Assembly: GCF_004212635.1 (NCBI RefSeq)
Contig: NZ_PSRT01000005.1
Location: 1-64,000, forward strand
DNA length: 64,000 bases
From: Bradyrhizobium genosp. SA-3
GTDB taxonomy: Bacteria > Pseudomonadota > Alphaproteobacteria > Rhizobiales > Xanthobacteraceae
Direction: 5' to 3'
The notes under the pieces were generated by a model. That model was not told the origin of the DNA and searched no databases. It saw only the letters and a program-made list of their open reading frames with translations. Below, piece by piece: positions 8,830 to 18,265 of this stretch; within the stretch, counting starts at the first letter, position 1, and every line of letters begins with the position of its first letter. A program made the position numbers and the translations under genes.

Positions 8830-9681
8830 TCATTCCGTCCCTAGAATGACGCGAGCCAGTTCCGACGGATTCTCAACAGCCGAGAAGTGGCCGGTATTCT
8901 TGAGCGTCACCATCTGCACGCCAGGGATCAGCGACTGTGTGCGCTCGCGCTCATTTGGCCGAGACCAGTCGCTGTCGCCATAGATGAGCGTTACCGGAGC
9001 CGAGATCTGCCGATAATAGTCGCGGGCCTTGCTCCAGGATCGCCAACCAGCCAGCACCTTGCGTGCGATCCGCTTGTATCCCGGGCGGTGGGCGACTTCG
9101 TCGAACTCGGCGAGCAGATCGGCCGGCAGCCTGTGGGGATCGTGATATCCCCCGCCCATGATCTTGCCGAGGATCATCTTGTTTTCGAGCGACGCATTCA
9201 TCGCGCCGAGCACCGGGATCTGCAAACTTCCGATGATGAAGTTCGCGAGCCAGTTGCCGCGTCGAATCCCGTCCCCGTAGCGGGTCTCGTAGTCGTAAGG
9301 GTTGATCGCATAGACCCGCTTCACGCGCTGTGGAAGCGACGCCGCCACCGTGAGGGCCAGTGCCCCGCCGATCGACTCGCCCACGATCGTGACGTCCGAG
9401 AGATCGAACTCGTCGATGAAGCCAATGACAGCCCGCCTGAAATAGGGTTCGTCAAAGCTCGCAGTTGAATCTATTGGTGAGTGTCCGTGGCCTGGAAGGT
9501 CAATGGCGTATACCGTGTGCGATCCGGCGAGAAGGGGGGCAAGACTGCGGAAATATTCGAGCTGAGTCCGGATCGTATGTATGAGGAGCAGCGGAGGCCC
9601 GTTGCCGGTCTTTTGAAAACGTACACTCAGCGTGTCGGATATCTTGAGCAGACTTGGTTTGATGTCACTCGGGCTAAGCAT
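8830..9681 (-). CDS. Alpha/beta hydrolase
   Basis: 283 residues from the ATG at 9681; a longer frame starting at 9753 overlaps the TetR gene and is less likely. Motifs: oxyanion-hole region LLLIHTIRT, AIDLPGHGHS, nucleophile elbow VGESIGGA (catalytic Ser), acid in GDSDWSRP and catalytic His in NTGHFSAVE. Cytosolic esterase or C-C hydrolase with unknown substrate. It sits 31 bases downstream of the TetR gene on the same strand, so it may be co-regulated with the efflux system. Confidence 0.87.
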   Translation of the reverse strand: MLSPSDIKPSLLKISDTLSVRFQKTGNGPPLLLIHTIRTQLEYFRSLAPLLAGSHTVYAIDLPGHGHSPIDSTASFDEPYFRRAVIGFIDEFDLSDVTIVGESIGGALALTVAASLPQRVKRVYAINPYDYETRYGDGIRRGNWLANFIIGSLQIPVLGAMNASLENKMILGKIMGGGYHDPHRLPADLLAEFDEVAHRPGYKRIARKVLAGWRSWSKARDYYRQISAPVTLIYGDSDWSRPNERERTQSLIPGVQMVTLKNTGHFSAVENPSELARVILGTE

Positions 9682-9712
9682 TCGATCTCTCTGTGCTTTA
9701 AGGGGTGATCTT

Positions 9713-10291
9713 TCAAACGGCAGCGGCGTCGCGAACCTGTTCGACCGCTGCATCCAAAAGCGCCTGAGCCAGATCAGGGTCGTTGACGACGCGCGATAGC
9801 GTCACCGCGCCGACCATGGTTGAGAGAATGGCCATGGCCTTGCCGCGGGACGCCTCGCGGCCGGTCTCGGCAATGAAGCGGCCGAGCACGTCGAGATGCG
9901 CCTTGATTCCCGCTTCGAAGGCCGCTTTCACGTCGGGGCCCTGTCGGGCAGCATCTGAGCCGAGCGCCACGATCGGGCAGCCGTCCATCTTTTCTTCGCG
10001 ATGGTCGCCGCTGAGATAGAACGCGATCACCGCGCCAAGCGGATCGTCCGGATTCTGCTCGGCCGCGTCCGACCATCGGTGGGATGCGCTTTCCAACGCG
10101 CGCCTGGACGCCTCTATCGCCAAATCCTCTTTTGACGCGAATTGCTTGTAGAAGGCGCCCTGGGTTAGCCCGGCCGCCTCCATCAGATCTTTGAGCCCGA
10201 TGCCATCAAAGCCGCGCTCCCTGAAGAGGCGGCTCGCCACATTGATCACGGTTTGGCGGTTCTCCGCGGCCTGAATGCGACTTACTCGCAT
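9713..10291 (-). CDS. TetR-family repressor of the RND efflux pair
   Basis: 192 residues. The N-terminal HTH reads RQTVINVASRLFRERGFDG followed by GLKDLMEAAGLTQGAFYKQF, very typical of TetR. The ATG at 10291 is preceded by GGAGG at seven bases, better than a TTG two codons further up. It is transcribed divergently from the efflux operon, and the 230-base gap between them holds four copies of a 20-bp operator-like motif, so autoregulation and repression of the pump are likely. The C-terminal ligand domain gives no clue to the inducer. Confidence 0.9.
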   Translation of the reverse strand: MRVSRIQAAENRQTVINVASRLFRERGFDGIGLKDLMEAAGLTQGAFYKQFASKEDLAIEASRRALESASHRWSDAAEQNPDDPLGAVIAFYLSGDHREEKMDGCPIVALGSDAARQGPDVKAAFEAGIKAHLDVLGRFIAETGREASRGKAMAILSTMVGAVTLSRVVNDPDLAQALLDAAVEQVRDAAAV

Positions 10292-10307
10292 CGGCAATCC
10301 TCCATTT

Positions 10308-10357
10308 TAGATTACATCCGAACTCTAATATATCAGATAGAAGCTGAACGCAATCTA
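10308..10357. promoter_or_regulatory. TetR operator pair O1 and O2
   Basis: Two 20-bp sites in opposite orientation. O1 (10308-10327) reads TAGATTACATCCGAACTCTA. O2 (10338-10357), read on the - strand, is TAGATTGCGTTCAGCTTCTA. Both start TAGATT and end TCTA. They lie just upstream of the TetR gene start at 10291 and are 30 bp apart, about three helical turns. They probably repress the regulator gene itself. Confidence 0.7.
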
Positions 10358-10459
10358 TCAAGGGGTAAAAGAGGAGCCGTTGGGCAGGAGCTGCGGGAAG
10401 TCACCCACCGTCCAATCTCGCTTGCGGCCCGAATCACATTTTCGTTGCTTCCTCCAGTT

Positions 10460-10508
10460 TAGATTGCGTACGACATCTAAACTTAATATAGAGTTCGAAT
10501 GTAATCTA
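10460..10508. promoter_or_regulatory. TetR operator pair O3 and O4
   Basis: O3 (10460-10479) is TAGATTGCGTACGACATCTA, inside a 26-bp near-palindrome (10457-10482) with perfect 8-bp arms GTTTAGAT/ATCTAAAC. O4 (10489-10508), read on the - strand, is TAGATTACATTCGAACTCTA, differing from O1 at one base. The start-to-start spacing is 29 bp, and O4 ends 15 bases before the ATG of the adaptor gene. The sites probably cover the efflux promoter. Confidence 0.75.
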
Positions 10509-10523
10509 ATTCGGGAGGCGGAC

Positions 10524-11630
10524 ATGAAGATGCGGGGTTTTGCGGTTTTGGCCGGTATTTTGATCCCGGCAGGGGTGGCCACATTCGTTGCTCTCGCCAT
10601 TCCAGCTAAAGAAGCCTCTACCGTGAGTGACCCGAGGCAAGAGCCGCCGATGGTCAGGCTGATTACGGCCGCGCGGGTGAGCGGATCCGAGCGCGGTTTC
10701 ACGGGCACCATCGGCGCGAGGGTGGAAGGCAATCTGGGCTTTCGCGTCGCCGGTAAGATTGTCGAACGGCTCGTGAATATCGGTGAGCAGGTCAAGTCCG
10801 GGCAGCCGCTGATGCGGATTGATGAAACCGACCTGCGCCTTGCGCTTACGGCGAAGCGCAACGCAGTCGCCGCAGCGCGCGCAACGGTCGTTCAGACGGA
10901 TGCGGATGAGCGGCGATACGCCAACCTGGTCAACGACGGGTGGACGTCCCGGCAACGCTACGAGCAGGCGAAGGCCGCGTCGGATACAGCCAAAGCGCAG
11001 CTCGCCGCGGCCGAAGCCGAAGCAGGGGTCGCCGAGAACCAAGCAACTTACTCCGTGCTGGTGGCGGATGCGGACGGAACGGTCACCCAAACGCTTGGCG
11101 AGCCCGGACAAGTGGTCTCCGCCGGCCAGACCGTGGTTCGGCTTGCACAGGCCGGTCCTCGCGAAGCCGTGGTGACGCTTCCCGAAACGATCCGGCCGGC
11201 GATCGGCTCGCTCGCCGAGGCAAGCCTGTATGGGAATGATGGACACCGCTATACGGCGCATCTCCGGCAGTTGTCGGATTCCGCCGACGCCCAAACCCGC
11301 ACCTACGAAGCTCGCTATGTGCTCGACGGTGAGGCTGCGGTAGCACCGCTTGGGGCGACGGTCACTATTCGGCTTGCAAGCCAGGAGGCCAAGCCGGAAG
11401 TCCAGGTCCCGCTGGGAGCCGTGCTTGATAACGGCAGAATGACAGGCGTTTGGGTGTTCGACAGCGCCACCTCGACCGTACGCTTTCAGTCCATCAAGCT
11501 CCTGCGAGTGACCAGCGAAACGGCCGTTATTTCTGGATCGAATTCCGGTGACCAAATTGTTTCCCTCGGTGCTCACCTCCTACACGAGGGCGCGCGCGTC
11601 AGGACTGCCTCTGAAAGCAGGAGCAACTGA
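10524..11630 (+). CDS. RND efflux periplasmic adaptor (membrane fusion protein)
   Basis: 368 residues. ATG at 10524 after GGGAGG; the longer upstream frame runs through the operators and is rejected. It has an N-terminal membrane anchor (hydrophobic GFAVLAGILIPAGVATFVALA) without a lipobox Cys, lipoyl half-motifs GNLGFRVAGKIVERLVNIGE and VLVADADGTVTQTLGEPGQ, and a central Ala-rich alpha-hairpin. It bridges the inner-membrane pump to an outer-membrane channel. It overlaps the pump gene by one base (TGATG). No outer-membrane factor gene is present nearby. Confidence 0.92.
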   Translation: MKMRGFAVLAGILIPAGVATFVALAIPAKEASTVSDPRQEPPMVRLITAARVSGSERGFTGTIGARVEGNLGFRVAGKIVERLVNIGEQVKSGQPLMRIDETDLRLALTAKRNAVAAARATVVQTDADERRYANLVNDGWTSRQRYEQAKAASDTAKAQLAAAEAEAGVAENQATYSVLVADADGTVTQTLGEPGQVVSAGQTVVRLAQAGPREAVVTLPETIRPAIGSLAEASLYGNDGHRYTAHLRQLSDSADAQTRTYEARYVLDGEAAVAPLGATVTIRLASQEAKPEVQVPLGAVLDNGRMTGVWVFDSATSTVRFQSIKLLRVTSETAVISGSNSGDQIVSLGAHLLHEGARVRTASESRSN

Positions 11631-14600
11631 TGAGCTTCAATCTTTCCGCGCTGGCCGTTCGCGAGCGGGCCGTAACCTTCTTCTTCATCCTCCTGCTGGC
11701 GGCCGCGGGTGCCTACGCCTTCGTCATGCTCGGGCGGGCCGAGGACCCGTCCTTCACCATCAAGACACTGACGGTGACCACGGTATGGCCGGGCGCGACG
11801 GCGCGCGAGATGCAGGACCAGGTCGCCGAACCCCTGGAGAAGCGGATTCAGGAGCTGACCTGGTACGACCGGGTGGAGACGACCACGCGGCCCGGTTATG
11901 CGTACATGACGGTGACGCTGAAGGACAGCACGCCGCCATCGAGCGTGCAGGAGGAGTTTTATCAGGCCCGCAAGAAGCTGGGGGATGAAGCCCGCAAGCT
12001 GCCCTCTGGCGTGCTCGGCCCCTTCGTCAACGACGAATATTCAGACGTGAGCTTCGCCCTTTATGCCCTCAAAGCCAAGGGCATGCCGATGCGCGAGCTC
12101 GCCAGGCAAGCCGAGACCGTTCGTCAGGATCTCCTGCATGTGCCCGGCGTCAAGAAGATCAACATTCTCGGTGAGCGTCCTGAACAGATCTTCATCGAGT
12201 TTTCCTATGCCAAACTGACGACCCTCGGCGTATCGGCACAAGATATCGTTGCCGCCTTGCAGCGGCAGAACACGGTCACTCCAGCAGGATCGATCGACAC
12301 CAGGGGGCCGCAGGTCTTCATCCGGGTCGATGGCGCTTATGATAGCGTTCAGGCGATCGCCGACACCCCGATCGTCGCTGCGGGGCGGACGCTGAAACTC
12401 TCCGACATCGCGGAAGTCCGCCGCGGTTACGAGGATCCTCCCACCTACCTCATCCGACATCAGGGCGAGCCCGCTGTGATGCTCGCTGCGGTTATGCAAG
12501 AGGGCTGGGATGGCCTCGCGCTCGGCAAGGCGCTGGAAGCGAGGTCCGCAGCTATCTCTCGCACGCTCCCACTCGGGATGACGCTGGCCAAGGTCAGCGA
12601 CCAGGCCGTCAACATCACCTCGGCGGTTGACGAATTCATGATGAAGTTTGCGATGGCGCTCGGCGTGGTGCTGCTGGTGAGCCTGCTCAGCCTCGGCTGG
12701 CGCGTTGGCATCGTTGTCGCGGCTGCCGTCCCTTTGACGCTTGCCGTCGTGTTCCTCATCATGTTGGAGACCGGACGGTTCTTCGACCGGATCACGCTCG
12801 GCGCTCTCATCCTGGCGCTTGGTCTTCTCGTCGACGATGCCATCATCGCCATCGAGGTGATGGTGGTGAAAATGGAAGAGGGCATGGATCGCCTGTCGGC
12901 GGCGGCTTATGCGTGGAGTCACACGGCGGCGCCGATGCTGTCCGGAACACTCGTAACGGTCGCCGGTTTCCTGCCGGTGGGCTTCGCCCGCTCGACGGCC
13001 GGCGAATACGCCGGCAACATCTTCTGGGTGGTGGGCTTTGCCCTCATCGTCTCCTGGATCGTCGCGGTGGTCTTCACGCCCTATCTTGGCGTCAAGATGC
13101 TGCCCGCGATCAAGCCCGTCGCAGGCGGTCACCACGCGATCTACGACACACCGAACTATCGGCGCCTGCGAGGGCTGATCACCTTCGCAGTCCGCCACAA
13201 ATTCGTGACCAGCGCCATCGTCGCGGTCGCCTTCGTGCTTGCCGGGGCCGGCATGGGCGCCGTCAAACAGCAGTTCTTCCCGACCTCCGACCGCCCGGAA
13301 GTGCTGGTGGAGGTCCGTCTGCCGGAAGGCACCAGCATCGAGACGACGACCGCTACAGTCGAGAAGCTCGAACACTGGCTTGATCACCAGTCCGAGGCCA
13401 AAATCATCACGAGCTATGTCGGTCAGGGGGCGCCGCGCTTCTTCTTCGCGATGGCGCCGGAGCTGCCCGATCCCGCCTTCGCCAAGATCGTCGTACTGAC
13501 ACCGGACGCAGAGGCCCGCGAGGCTTTGAAGCACCGGCTCCGAGAAGCGGTATCACAGGGCCTTGCGGCTGAGGCCAATGTGCGCGTCACTCAGCTCGTT
13601 TTCGGACCCTATACGCCTTTCCCCGTGGAGTTTCGGGTGATGGGCCCCGATCCGGCGCAATTGTACGATATTTCTCAAAAGGCCCTCGGTGTCATGCGTG
13701 GCGTTCCCGACGTACGGCAGGCGAATCGCGACTGGGGTAACCGCACGCCCGTGCTCCGCTTCATCCCGGATCAGGATCGACTGAACCTCATCGGACTTTC
13801 GCCAGCCGAGGTGGGCCGGCAGCTCCAGTTCCTGCTTACAGGCATCACGGTTACGCAGGTCCGCGAAGATATCCGCAATGTCCCCATCGTGGCGCGCAGC
13901 GCCGGCGGCGAGCGGCTGGATCCGGCGCGTCTGGCGGATTTCTCGTTGACGAGCCGGGATGGCCGCTCGATCCCGCTCGACCAGGTCGGTCACTCGGAAG
14001 TCCGACTTGAAGAGCCGATTCTGAAGCGCCGTGATCGCACACCGGTCGTCACGATCCGCTCGGACATTAATGAGGCGACCCAACCTCCGGAGGTTTCCAA
14101 GGAGATCAAGACGGCCCTTCAGCCGCTTATCGCATCCCTTCCGGCCGGCTATCGTATCGAGTTGGGCGGATCGATCGAGGAGGCAACCAAGGCCAATGAC
14201 GCGCTGACGACGATCTTTCCCGCCATGATAGCCGCCATGTTGATCGTCGTCATGCTGCAGGTGCGATCGTTCTCGACGATGGCGATGGTCATGCTAACGG
14301 CTCCGCTGGGCTTGGTCGGCGTCGTGCCGATGTTGCTCACCTTCAATCAACCGTTCGGATTCAACGCGATTCTGGGCCTGATAGGCCTGGCCGGCATCCT
14401 GATGCGCAATACTCTGATCCTGACCGAACAAATCAAGGAGAACCGCGCCGCCGGCCTTGATGACTATCACGCCGTCATCGAGGCCACGGTGCAACGTACG
14501 AGGCCGGTGATCCTGACCGCGCTTGCTGCGGTGCTGGCCTTCATTCCTCTAACTCACTCAGTCTTCTGGGGATCGATGGCCTATACGCTGATCGGCGGCA

Positions 14601-14740
14601 CGGCGATCGGAACGGTCCTGATTCTGCTGTTCCTTCCTGCGCTTTATGCCGCCTGGTTTCGGATCAAGCCGACCGCAGATGACATCCACGAGGTTTCGCG
14701 CGAGAAGCCCGAATTGCGACCAGCATTGGCTGCCGAGTAG
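11630..14740 (+). CDS. RND-family efflux transporter permease (AcrB/HAE1-like)
   Basis: 1036 residues, normal for a proton-driven RND pump. Visible features: first TM segment followed by GRAEDPSFTIKTLTVTTVWP, large periplasmic loops, ALILALGLLVDDAIIAIE (TM4 proton-relay Asp pair), GTLVTVAGFLPVGFA, and the C-terminal GLIGLAGILMRNTLIL. Substrates are probably hydrophobic toxic compounds. It is translated from an overlapping start with the adaptor and is controlled by the divergent TetR through the operator array. Confidence 0.94.
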   Translation: MSFNLSALAVRERAVTFFFILLLAAAGAYAFVMLGRAEDPSFTIKTLTVTTVWPGATAREMQDQVAEPLEKRIQELTWYDRVETTTRPGYAYMTVTLKDSTPPSSVQEEFYQARKKLGDEARKLPSGVLGPFVNDEYSDVSFALYALKAKGMPMRELARQAETVRQDLLHVPGVKKINILGERPEQIFIEFSYAKLTTLGVSAQDIVAALQRQNTVTPAGSIDTRGPQVFIRVDGAYDSVQAIADTPIVAAGRTLKLSDIAEVRRGYEDPPTYLIRHQGEPAVMLAAVMQEGWDGLALGKALEARSAAISRTLPLGMTLAKVSDQAVNITSAVDEFMMKFAMALGVVLLVSLLSLGWRVGIVVAAAVPLTLAVVFLIMLETGRFFDRITLGALILALGLLVDDAIIAIEVMVVKMEEGMDRLSAAAYAWSHTAAPMLSGTLVTVAGFLPVGFARSTAGEYAGNIFWVVGFALIVSWIVAVVFTPYLGVKMLPAIKPVAGGHHAIYDTPNYRRLRGLITFAVRHKFVTSAIVAVAFVLAGAGMGAVKQQFFPTSDRPEVLVEVRLPEGTSIETTTATVEKLEHWLDHQSEAKIITSYVGQGAPRFFFAMAPELPDPAFAKIVVLTPDAEAREALKHRLREAVSQGLAAEANVRVTQLVFGPYTPFPVEFRVMGPDPAQLYDISQKALGVMRGVPDVRQANRDWGNRTPVLRFIPDQDRLNLIGLSPAEVGRQLQFLLTGITVTQVREDIRNVPIVARSAGGERLDPARLADFSLTSRDGRSIPLDQVGHSEVRLEEPILKRRDRTPVVTIRSDINEATQPPEVSKEIKTALQPLIASLPAGYRIELGGSIEEATKANDALTTIFPAMIAAMLIVVMLQVRSFSTMAMVMLTAPLGLVGVVPMLLTFNQPFGFNAILGLIGLAGILMRNTLILTEQIKENRAAGLDDYHAVIEATVQRTRPVILTALAAVLAFIPLTHSVFWGSMAYTLIGGTAIGTVLILLFLPALYAAWFRIKPTADDIHEVSREKPELRPALAAE

Positions 14741-14755
14741 GGCTCCGTCAGATCC

Positions 14756-15394
14756 ATGAATCGTCCGATCCGAGCGGGAAATGATTCAGACGAGGTGCGC
14801 GCGCGCATTCTGGAGGTGGCCGAGGAGCGCTTTCGTAGCGTCGGTTACCACAGGACGTCGGTGGCCGACATCGCCGCCAAACTCGGCATGAGCCCGGCGA
14901 ATGTCTACCGTTTCTTTCCCTCCAGGAATGCGATCAACGAATCCATCTGCGGCCGGCTTGTGAACGAGATCGCGGAAATTGCCTTTGCGATCGCCCGCAC
15001 GAACGGGCCGGCCACGGAGAAACTCGACCAACTCCTGACCGCCATTCACAGCCATACTAAGATGACGCTGGTCAAGGAAAGGTACATGCATGACTTGATT
15101 GCCACTGCCACGCGGGAGAACTGGGCGATCGCCAAAGCGCATATTGAGAGGATGGTAGCGATCGTGGAGGCGATCATACGCGAGGGCATCGAATCCGGCG
15201 AATTCCAGGTTGAAGATGCCGCGGAAGCCGCACGAGCGGTCAGGTTGGCGTTCATGCCATTCTTCCATCCGATTCTGATCAAGCACTGTGTTCAACAGCG
15301 CGGCGACATGGAGACAGACATGCGCGGCCAGATTCGCTTTATCCTGAAGGCGCTCGGCAAGTCTGACCAAGCAGTCTGCCGTATTCGGGCATGA
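14756..15394 (+). CDS. Second TetR-family regulator in the efflux operon
   Basis: 212 residues. HTH: RARILEVAEERFRSVGYHR, then TSVADIAAKLGMSPANVYRF. The start is 15 bases after the pump stop, so it is probably co-transcribed. The C-terminal domain is typical of the family. Two TetR proteins on one efflux system suggest two input signals, or that this one regulates the MFS or other genes downstream. Confidence 0.9.
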   Translation: MNRPIRAGNDSDEVRARILEVAEERFRSVGYHRTSVADIAAKLGMSPANVYRFFPSRNAINESICGRLVNEIAEIAFAIARTNGPATEKLDQLLTAIHSHTKMTLVKERYMHDLIATATRENWAIAKAHIERMVAIVEAIIREGIESGEFQVEDAAEAARAVRLAFMPFFHPILIKHCVQQRGDMETDMRGQIRFILKALGKSDQAVCRIRA

Positions 15395-15497
15395 TGCATT
15401 CACGCGCCGGCCGCGAGAGGTGGGACGCTCTTCCCCCCGGAATAAACGTTTCTGATCCAAGAGTTCATCCTGACCCGTCAGCGATCGTAGATTGAGG

Positions 15498-15713
15498 ATG
15501 CCGTTCTGGAACAAAGTCCCGCCTGGGCGTTGTTTTGGTATGGTTCGTGAAGGCCCAGCAGAGCCGCCCCCTCCGCCCAAGGAGCCCTATCCGGCAGAGA
15601 AGGCAAGGGGCGGAGAGATCATTCTTCGCACGCCGGCGAGAAGAGCGATCTTCTTGGCCGGGCTTATCGGTGCCCTGGTGCTGGCGGTATTCTTCTTCGT
15701 TTTGGCCCGCTAG
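15498..15713 (+). CDS. Small single-pass membrane protein
   Basis: 71 residues from ATG 15498; an in-frame ATG at 15540 would give a 57-residue version. It has a Pro-rich cytoplasmic part (AEPPPPPKEPYPAE) and a C-terminal TM segment AIFLAGLIGALVLAVFFFVLA. No family is recognised. It ends 26 bases before the MFS gene and may be co-transcribed as an accessory peptide. Confidence 0.5.
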   Translation: MPFWNKVPPGRCFGMVREGPAEPPPPPKEPYPAEKARGGEIILRTPARRAIFLAGLIGALVLAVFFFVLAR

Positions 15714-15739
15714 GTGCCGAGATCGGCGGAGAGTAGCGG

Positions 15740-16918
15740 ATGGCGCAGTCCCGAAAGGCTGGTGGCGGCTCGCCCGCGTTTCTCTTCGTGATGACGACGG
15801 GTATTGTCAACCTGTTCGGGGATATCACCTACGAAGGCGGCGCCAGCATCAACGGGCCCTTCATGGCGACGCTGGGTGCGAGCGCGGCCGTCGTCAGCGT
15901 CACGGCGGGGCTGGGTGAGTTTCTCGGCTATGCCTTGCGTCTGCCCGCCGGCTACGCAGCGGACCGCACCGGCCGCTATTGGCTGATCACAATCATCGGC
16001 TACGTGATCAATCTCTTCGCGGTGCCGGCAATGGCCCTCGCCGGGAGCTGGCAGTTGGCCGCCGCTCTCGTTCTCGCCGAGCGGATAGGGCGGGCGCTGC
16101 GGAAGCCCACGATCGAAGCCATGCTCTCCTACACGACGGGTGAGCTCGGCAAAGGGTGGGTCTACGCGCTGAACACCGCGCTCGACGAGATCGGCGCGAC
16201 CTTGGGGCCGCTTATCGTTGCGCTGGTGCTCCTGCTGAAGGGCGATTTCAGGACGGGCTACGCCTTCCTGACGATCTCGGCCGCGGCGGCGCTCATCGCG
16301 CTGGTGGTCGCCCGGGTGAACTTCCCGACGCCATCGCGCCTGGAACACGGCCGCACGGCACCGGCTAGGAACTTCTCCAAAGCCTATTGGCTGTACATGC
16401 TGGCCGGCGCGCTGTTTGCGTCCGGGCTGATGAGCTTCGAACTGATCTCCTACCATCTATCCAAGGCGAAGATTGCCTCCGAGCAGTGGATCCCCGTGAT
16501 GCTTGCGATCTCGACGGCATTCGGCGTTCTTGCGAACCTGGCCTTCGGAAAGATCTATGATCGCATCGGGCTTCCCATCGTGATCGTCGCGGTGTGCATC
16601 GCGGCCGCGTTCTCGCCATTCGTGTTCTTGGGTGGCTTCTGGCTGGTGCTGTTCGGCATGCTGCTCTGGGGCGCCGGCTACGCTATTCAGGACACGCTGC
16701 TCAAGGCGATCGTTGCGGAGGTGCTTCCCGAAGGAAAGCGAAACTTCGCGTTCGGGCGGTACTATGCGGGCTACGGCGTTGGGTGGCTCGTCGGAAGTAT
16801 CGCGACCGGCCTGCTGTACGAGAACTCGCGAGCCGAATTGATCACGTTCTCGATCGTGATGCAGCTCGCCTCCGTACCGGTGTTTATAGTGGCGGAACGG
16901 CAGGGGCGCCCAGGCTGA
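15740..16918 (+). CDS. MFS transporter
   Basis: 392 residues with about 12 TM segments. The conserved MFS loop between TM2 and TM3 is recognisable as RLPAGYAADRTGRYW; the equivalent in the second half is AFGKIYDRIGLP. A notable motif is ERIGRALRKPTIEAML. Direction (import or efflux) and substrate are not determinable; proximity to the RND system favours efflux. Confidence 0.88.
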   Translation: MAQSRKAGGGSPAFLFVMTTGIVNLFGDITYEGGASINGPFMATLGASAAVVSVTAGLGEFLGYALRLPAGYAADRTGRYWLITIIGYVINLFAVPAMALAGSWQLAAALVLAERIGRALRKPTIEAMLSYTTGELGKGWVYALNTALDEIGATLGPLIVALVLLLKGDFRTGYAFLTISAAAALIALVVARVNFPTPSRLEHGRTAPARNFSKAYWLYMLAGALFASGLMSFELISYHLSKAKIASEQWIPVMLAISTAFGVLANLAFGKIYDRIGLPIVIVAVCIAAAFSPFVFLGGFWLVLFGMLLWGAGYAIQDTLLKAIVAEVLPEGKRNFAFGRYYAGYGVGWLVGSIATGLLYENSRAELITFSIVMQLASVPVFIVAERQGRPG

Positions 16919-16971
16919 TGCTTCTCCGAAAGGGCTCGTGCTCCGTGTCCAGTTATCGAGGATGGTGTCTC

Positions 16972-17451
16972 CTAGGCGGTGCTGTTTCCGTAGACGATGT
17001 TCTGGATCGCATCTACGAACGCCTTCGGTGCTTCGCGAGGGACGAAGTGACCGACACCAGGAAGTAAGTGACGCTCATAACGGCTGGTCAAATATTGCTC
17101 TCTGTTCTCAGAGGTGATCGGAAGATTGTCCCGGTCCTCGGCCCCCTGAAGCATGATGGTCGGCACGCCGATCGCGGGCGGCTCCGCCAGACGACGCTCC
17201 ACCCCGCAATCGCGCCGCTTCGCATCGTGGACTCGCGCAGGAAGACGGCGGGACTTGATCAGCTGTTTGCCGCTGGCGACGGATGCTGGGATCGCGCGAA
17301 TTTCTTGGTACCGGCCGGCGATGCGTGTGCTCGTGGAGAGGGCGTCCTGGTGTTGTCCGTCACGTCCGAGATCGGACGAATTCACGATTCGACCAAGTCC
17401 GGTCGTCTGGGACGAGAAGGGCGATAACCTCTCTGCTGTCACCGCGCTCAA
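16972..17451 (-). pseudogene. Alpha/beta hydrolase remnant (C-terminal part only)
   Basis: The last ~80 codons (about 16972-17220) read like the C-terminus of an alpha/beta hydrolase: VERRLAEPPAIGVPTIML, GAEDRD and LPGVGHFVPREAPKAFVDAI with the catalytic His. Upstream, the same frame gives nothing hydrolase-like and there is no nucleophile elbow, so the N-terminal two thirds are lost. Best read as a decayed gene; the 159-codon open frame is probably not a functional protein. Confidence 0.6.
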
Positions 17452-17497
17452 TGTGGTCGACGACGGCGAGTTTCGGGAGGTGGCGGAGTTTCCTCGT

Positions 17498-17941
17498 TCA
17501 GGCTGCTGACGACCTTTGCGCCGGCCACAATGATCGGATCTCCTCGGGCAGCGAGTGTTGCACCTTCTCTATCTGATTGGGATCGACATGGTGACTTAGC
17601 ACGCGGAACACTGCGCGCGCCGCATCAACGGTATCGACCGGTTTCCCCGACTTCATCTGTGCCGATACGAGCGCAATAAATTCATCCACCGACCTCCAGG
17701 TCTGTGGCGTGTCGCTCGGACGCCACTGTTCGAAATAGGTGCCGCGCACCAAGAGCGGTAGTTGCGCCCCAAGGTGAACGGCGAGGTTGAGCGGAACGCG
17801 ATCACGGACGGTCCGTAGTACCGCCCCCAAGACGTGCCACGCCAATTGTCTGTCGCGCGGCAGTGTCGTCATGATCTCATCCAGCCAGACGTTCGTCAGG
17901 TGGATCGTTCTGTCGAATACATCGAGACCTGTGGCGCTCAT
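17498..17941 (-). CDS. DUF2267 domain-containing protein
   Basis: 147 residues from ATG 17941, with GGAG six bases upstream. The pattern is that of DUF2267: FDRTIHLTNVWLDEIMTTL, LAWHVLGAVLRTVRDRVPL, HLGAQLPLLVRGTYFEQW and VDEFIALVSAQM. Function is unknown. The family occurs as short all-helical proteins, often near stress or CBS-domain genes, which fits this neighbourhood. Confidence 0.82.
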   Translation of the reverse strand: MSATGLDVFDRTIHLTNVWLDEIMTTLPRDRQLAWHVLGAVLRTVRDRVPLNLAVHLGAQLPLLVRGTYFEQWRPSDTPQTWRSVDEFIALVSAQMKSGKPVDTVDAARAVFRVLSHHVDPNQIEKVQHSLPEEIRSLWPAQRSSAA

Positions 17942-18265
17942 GGGATCACTCCATCGCTGGTTTGCGAAGGCAATAGAGCGTCCGCGGATACGTTCCAAAA
18001 AGGTTCAGCCAGAGTCGAAGCTGTGATTTGGCTCCGCCTTTCGGGATCTTCTCCGCCAACAACCACCACTCCGGGATGGTTCGCAAGGGAACAGACATTC
18101 AGGGATTCACATTTGGTTGTGCTGTGCCTCGAATGCATCTCACGAGCATGATTATCCTTGCGGCATTGGGTCTGGGAGGCTCCAAGGAATATTTTCTGCA
18201 TGTGCGGACGCACCTGCTGAAGTGCCGTGCCGGACTCATCCGGTTCGGTCCGACGACTCGTCGAG
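17942..18265. other. Intergenic stretch without supported gene
   Basis: About 320 bases between the DUF2267 and nuoB genes. Open frames here lack ribosome sites and family resemblance. Nothing else is seen. Confidence 0.6.

Noticed and set aside
12041-13534. 497-codon open frame on the - strand
   Set aside because: It lies antisense inside the RND pump gene, is His/Arg/Asp-rich without family motifs, and arises from GC-rich codon bias.
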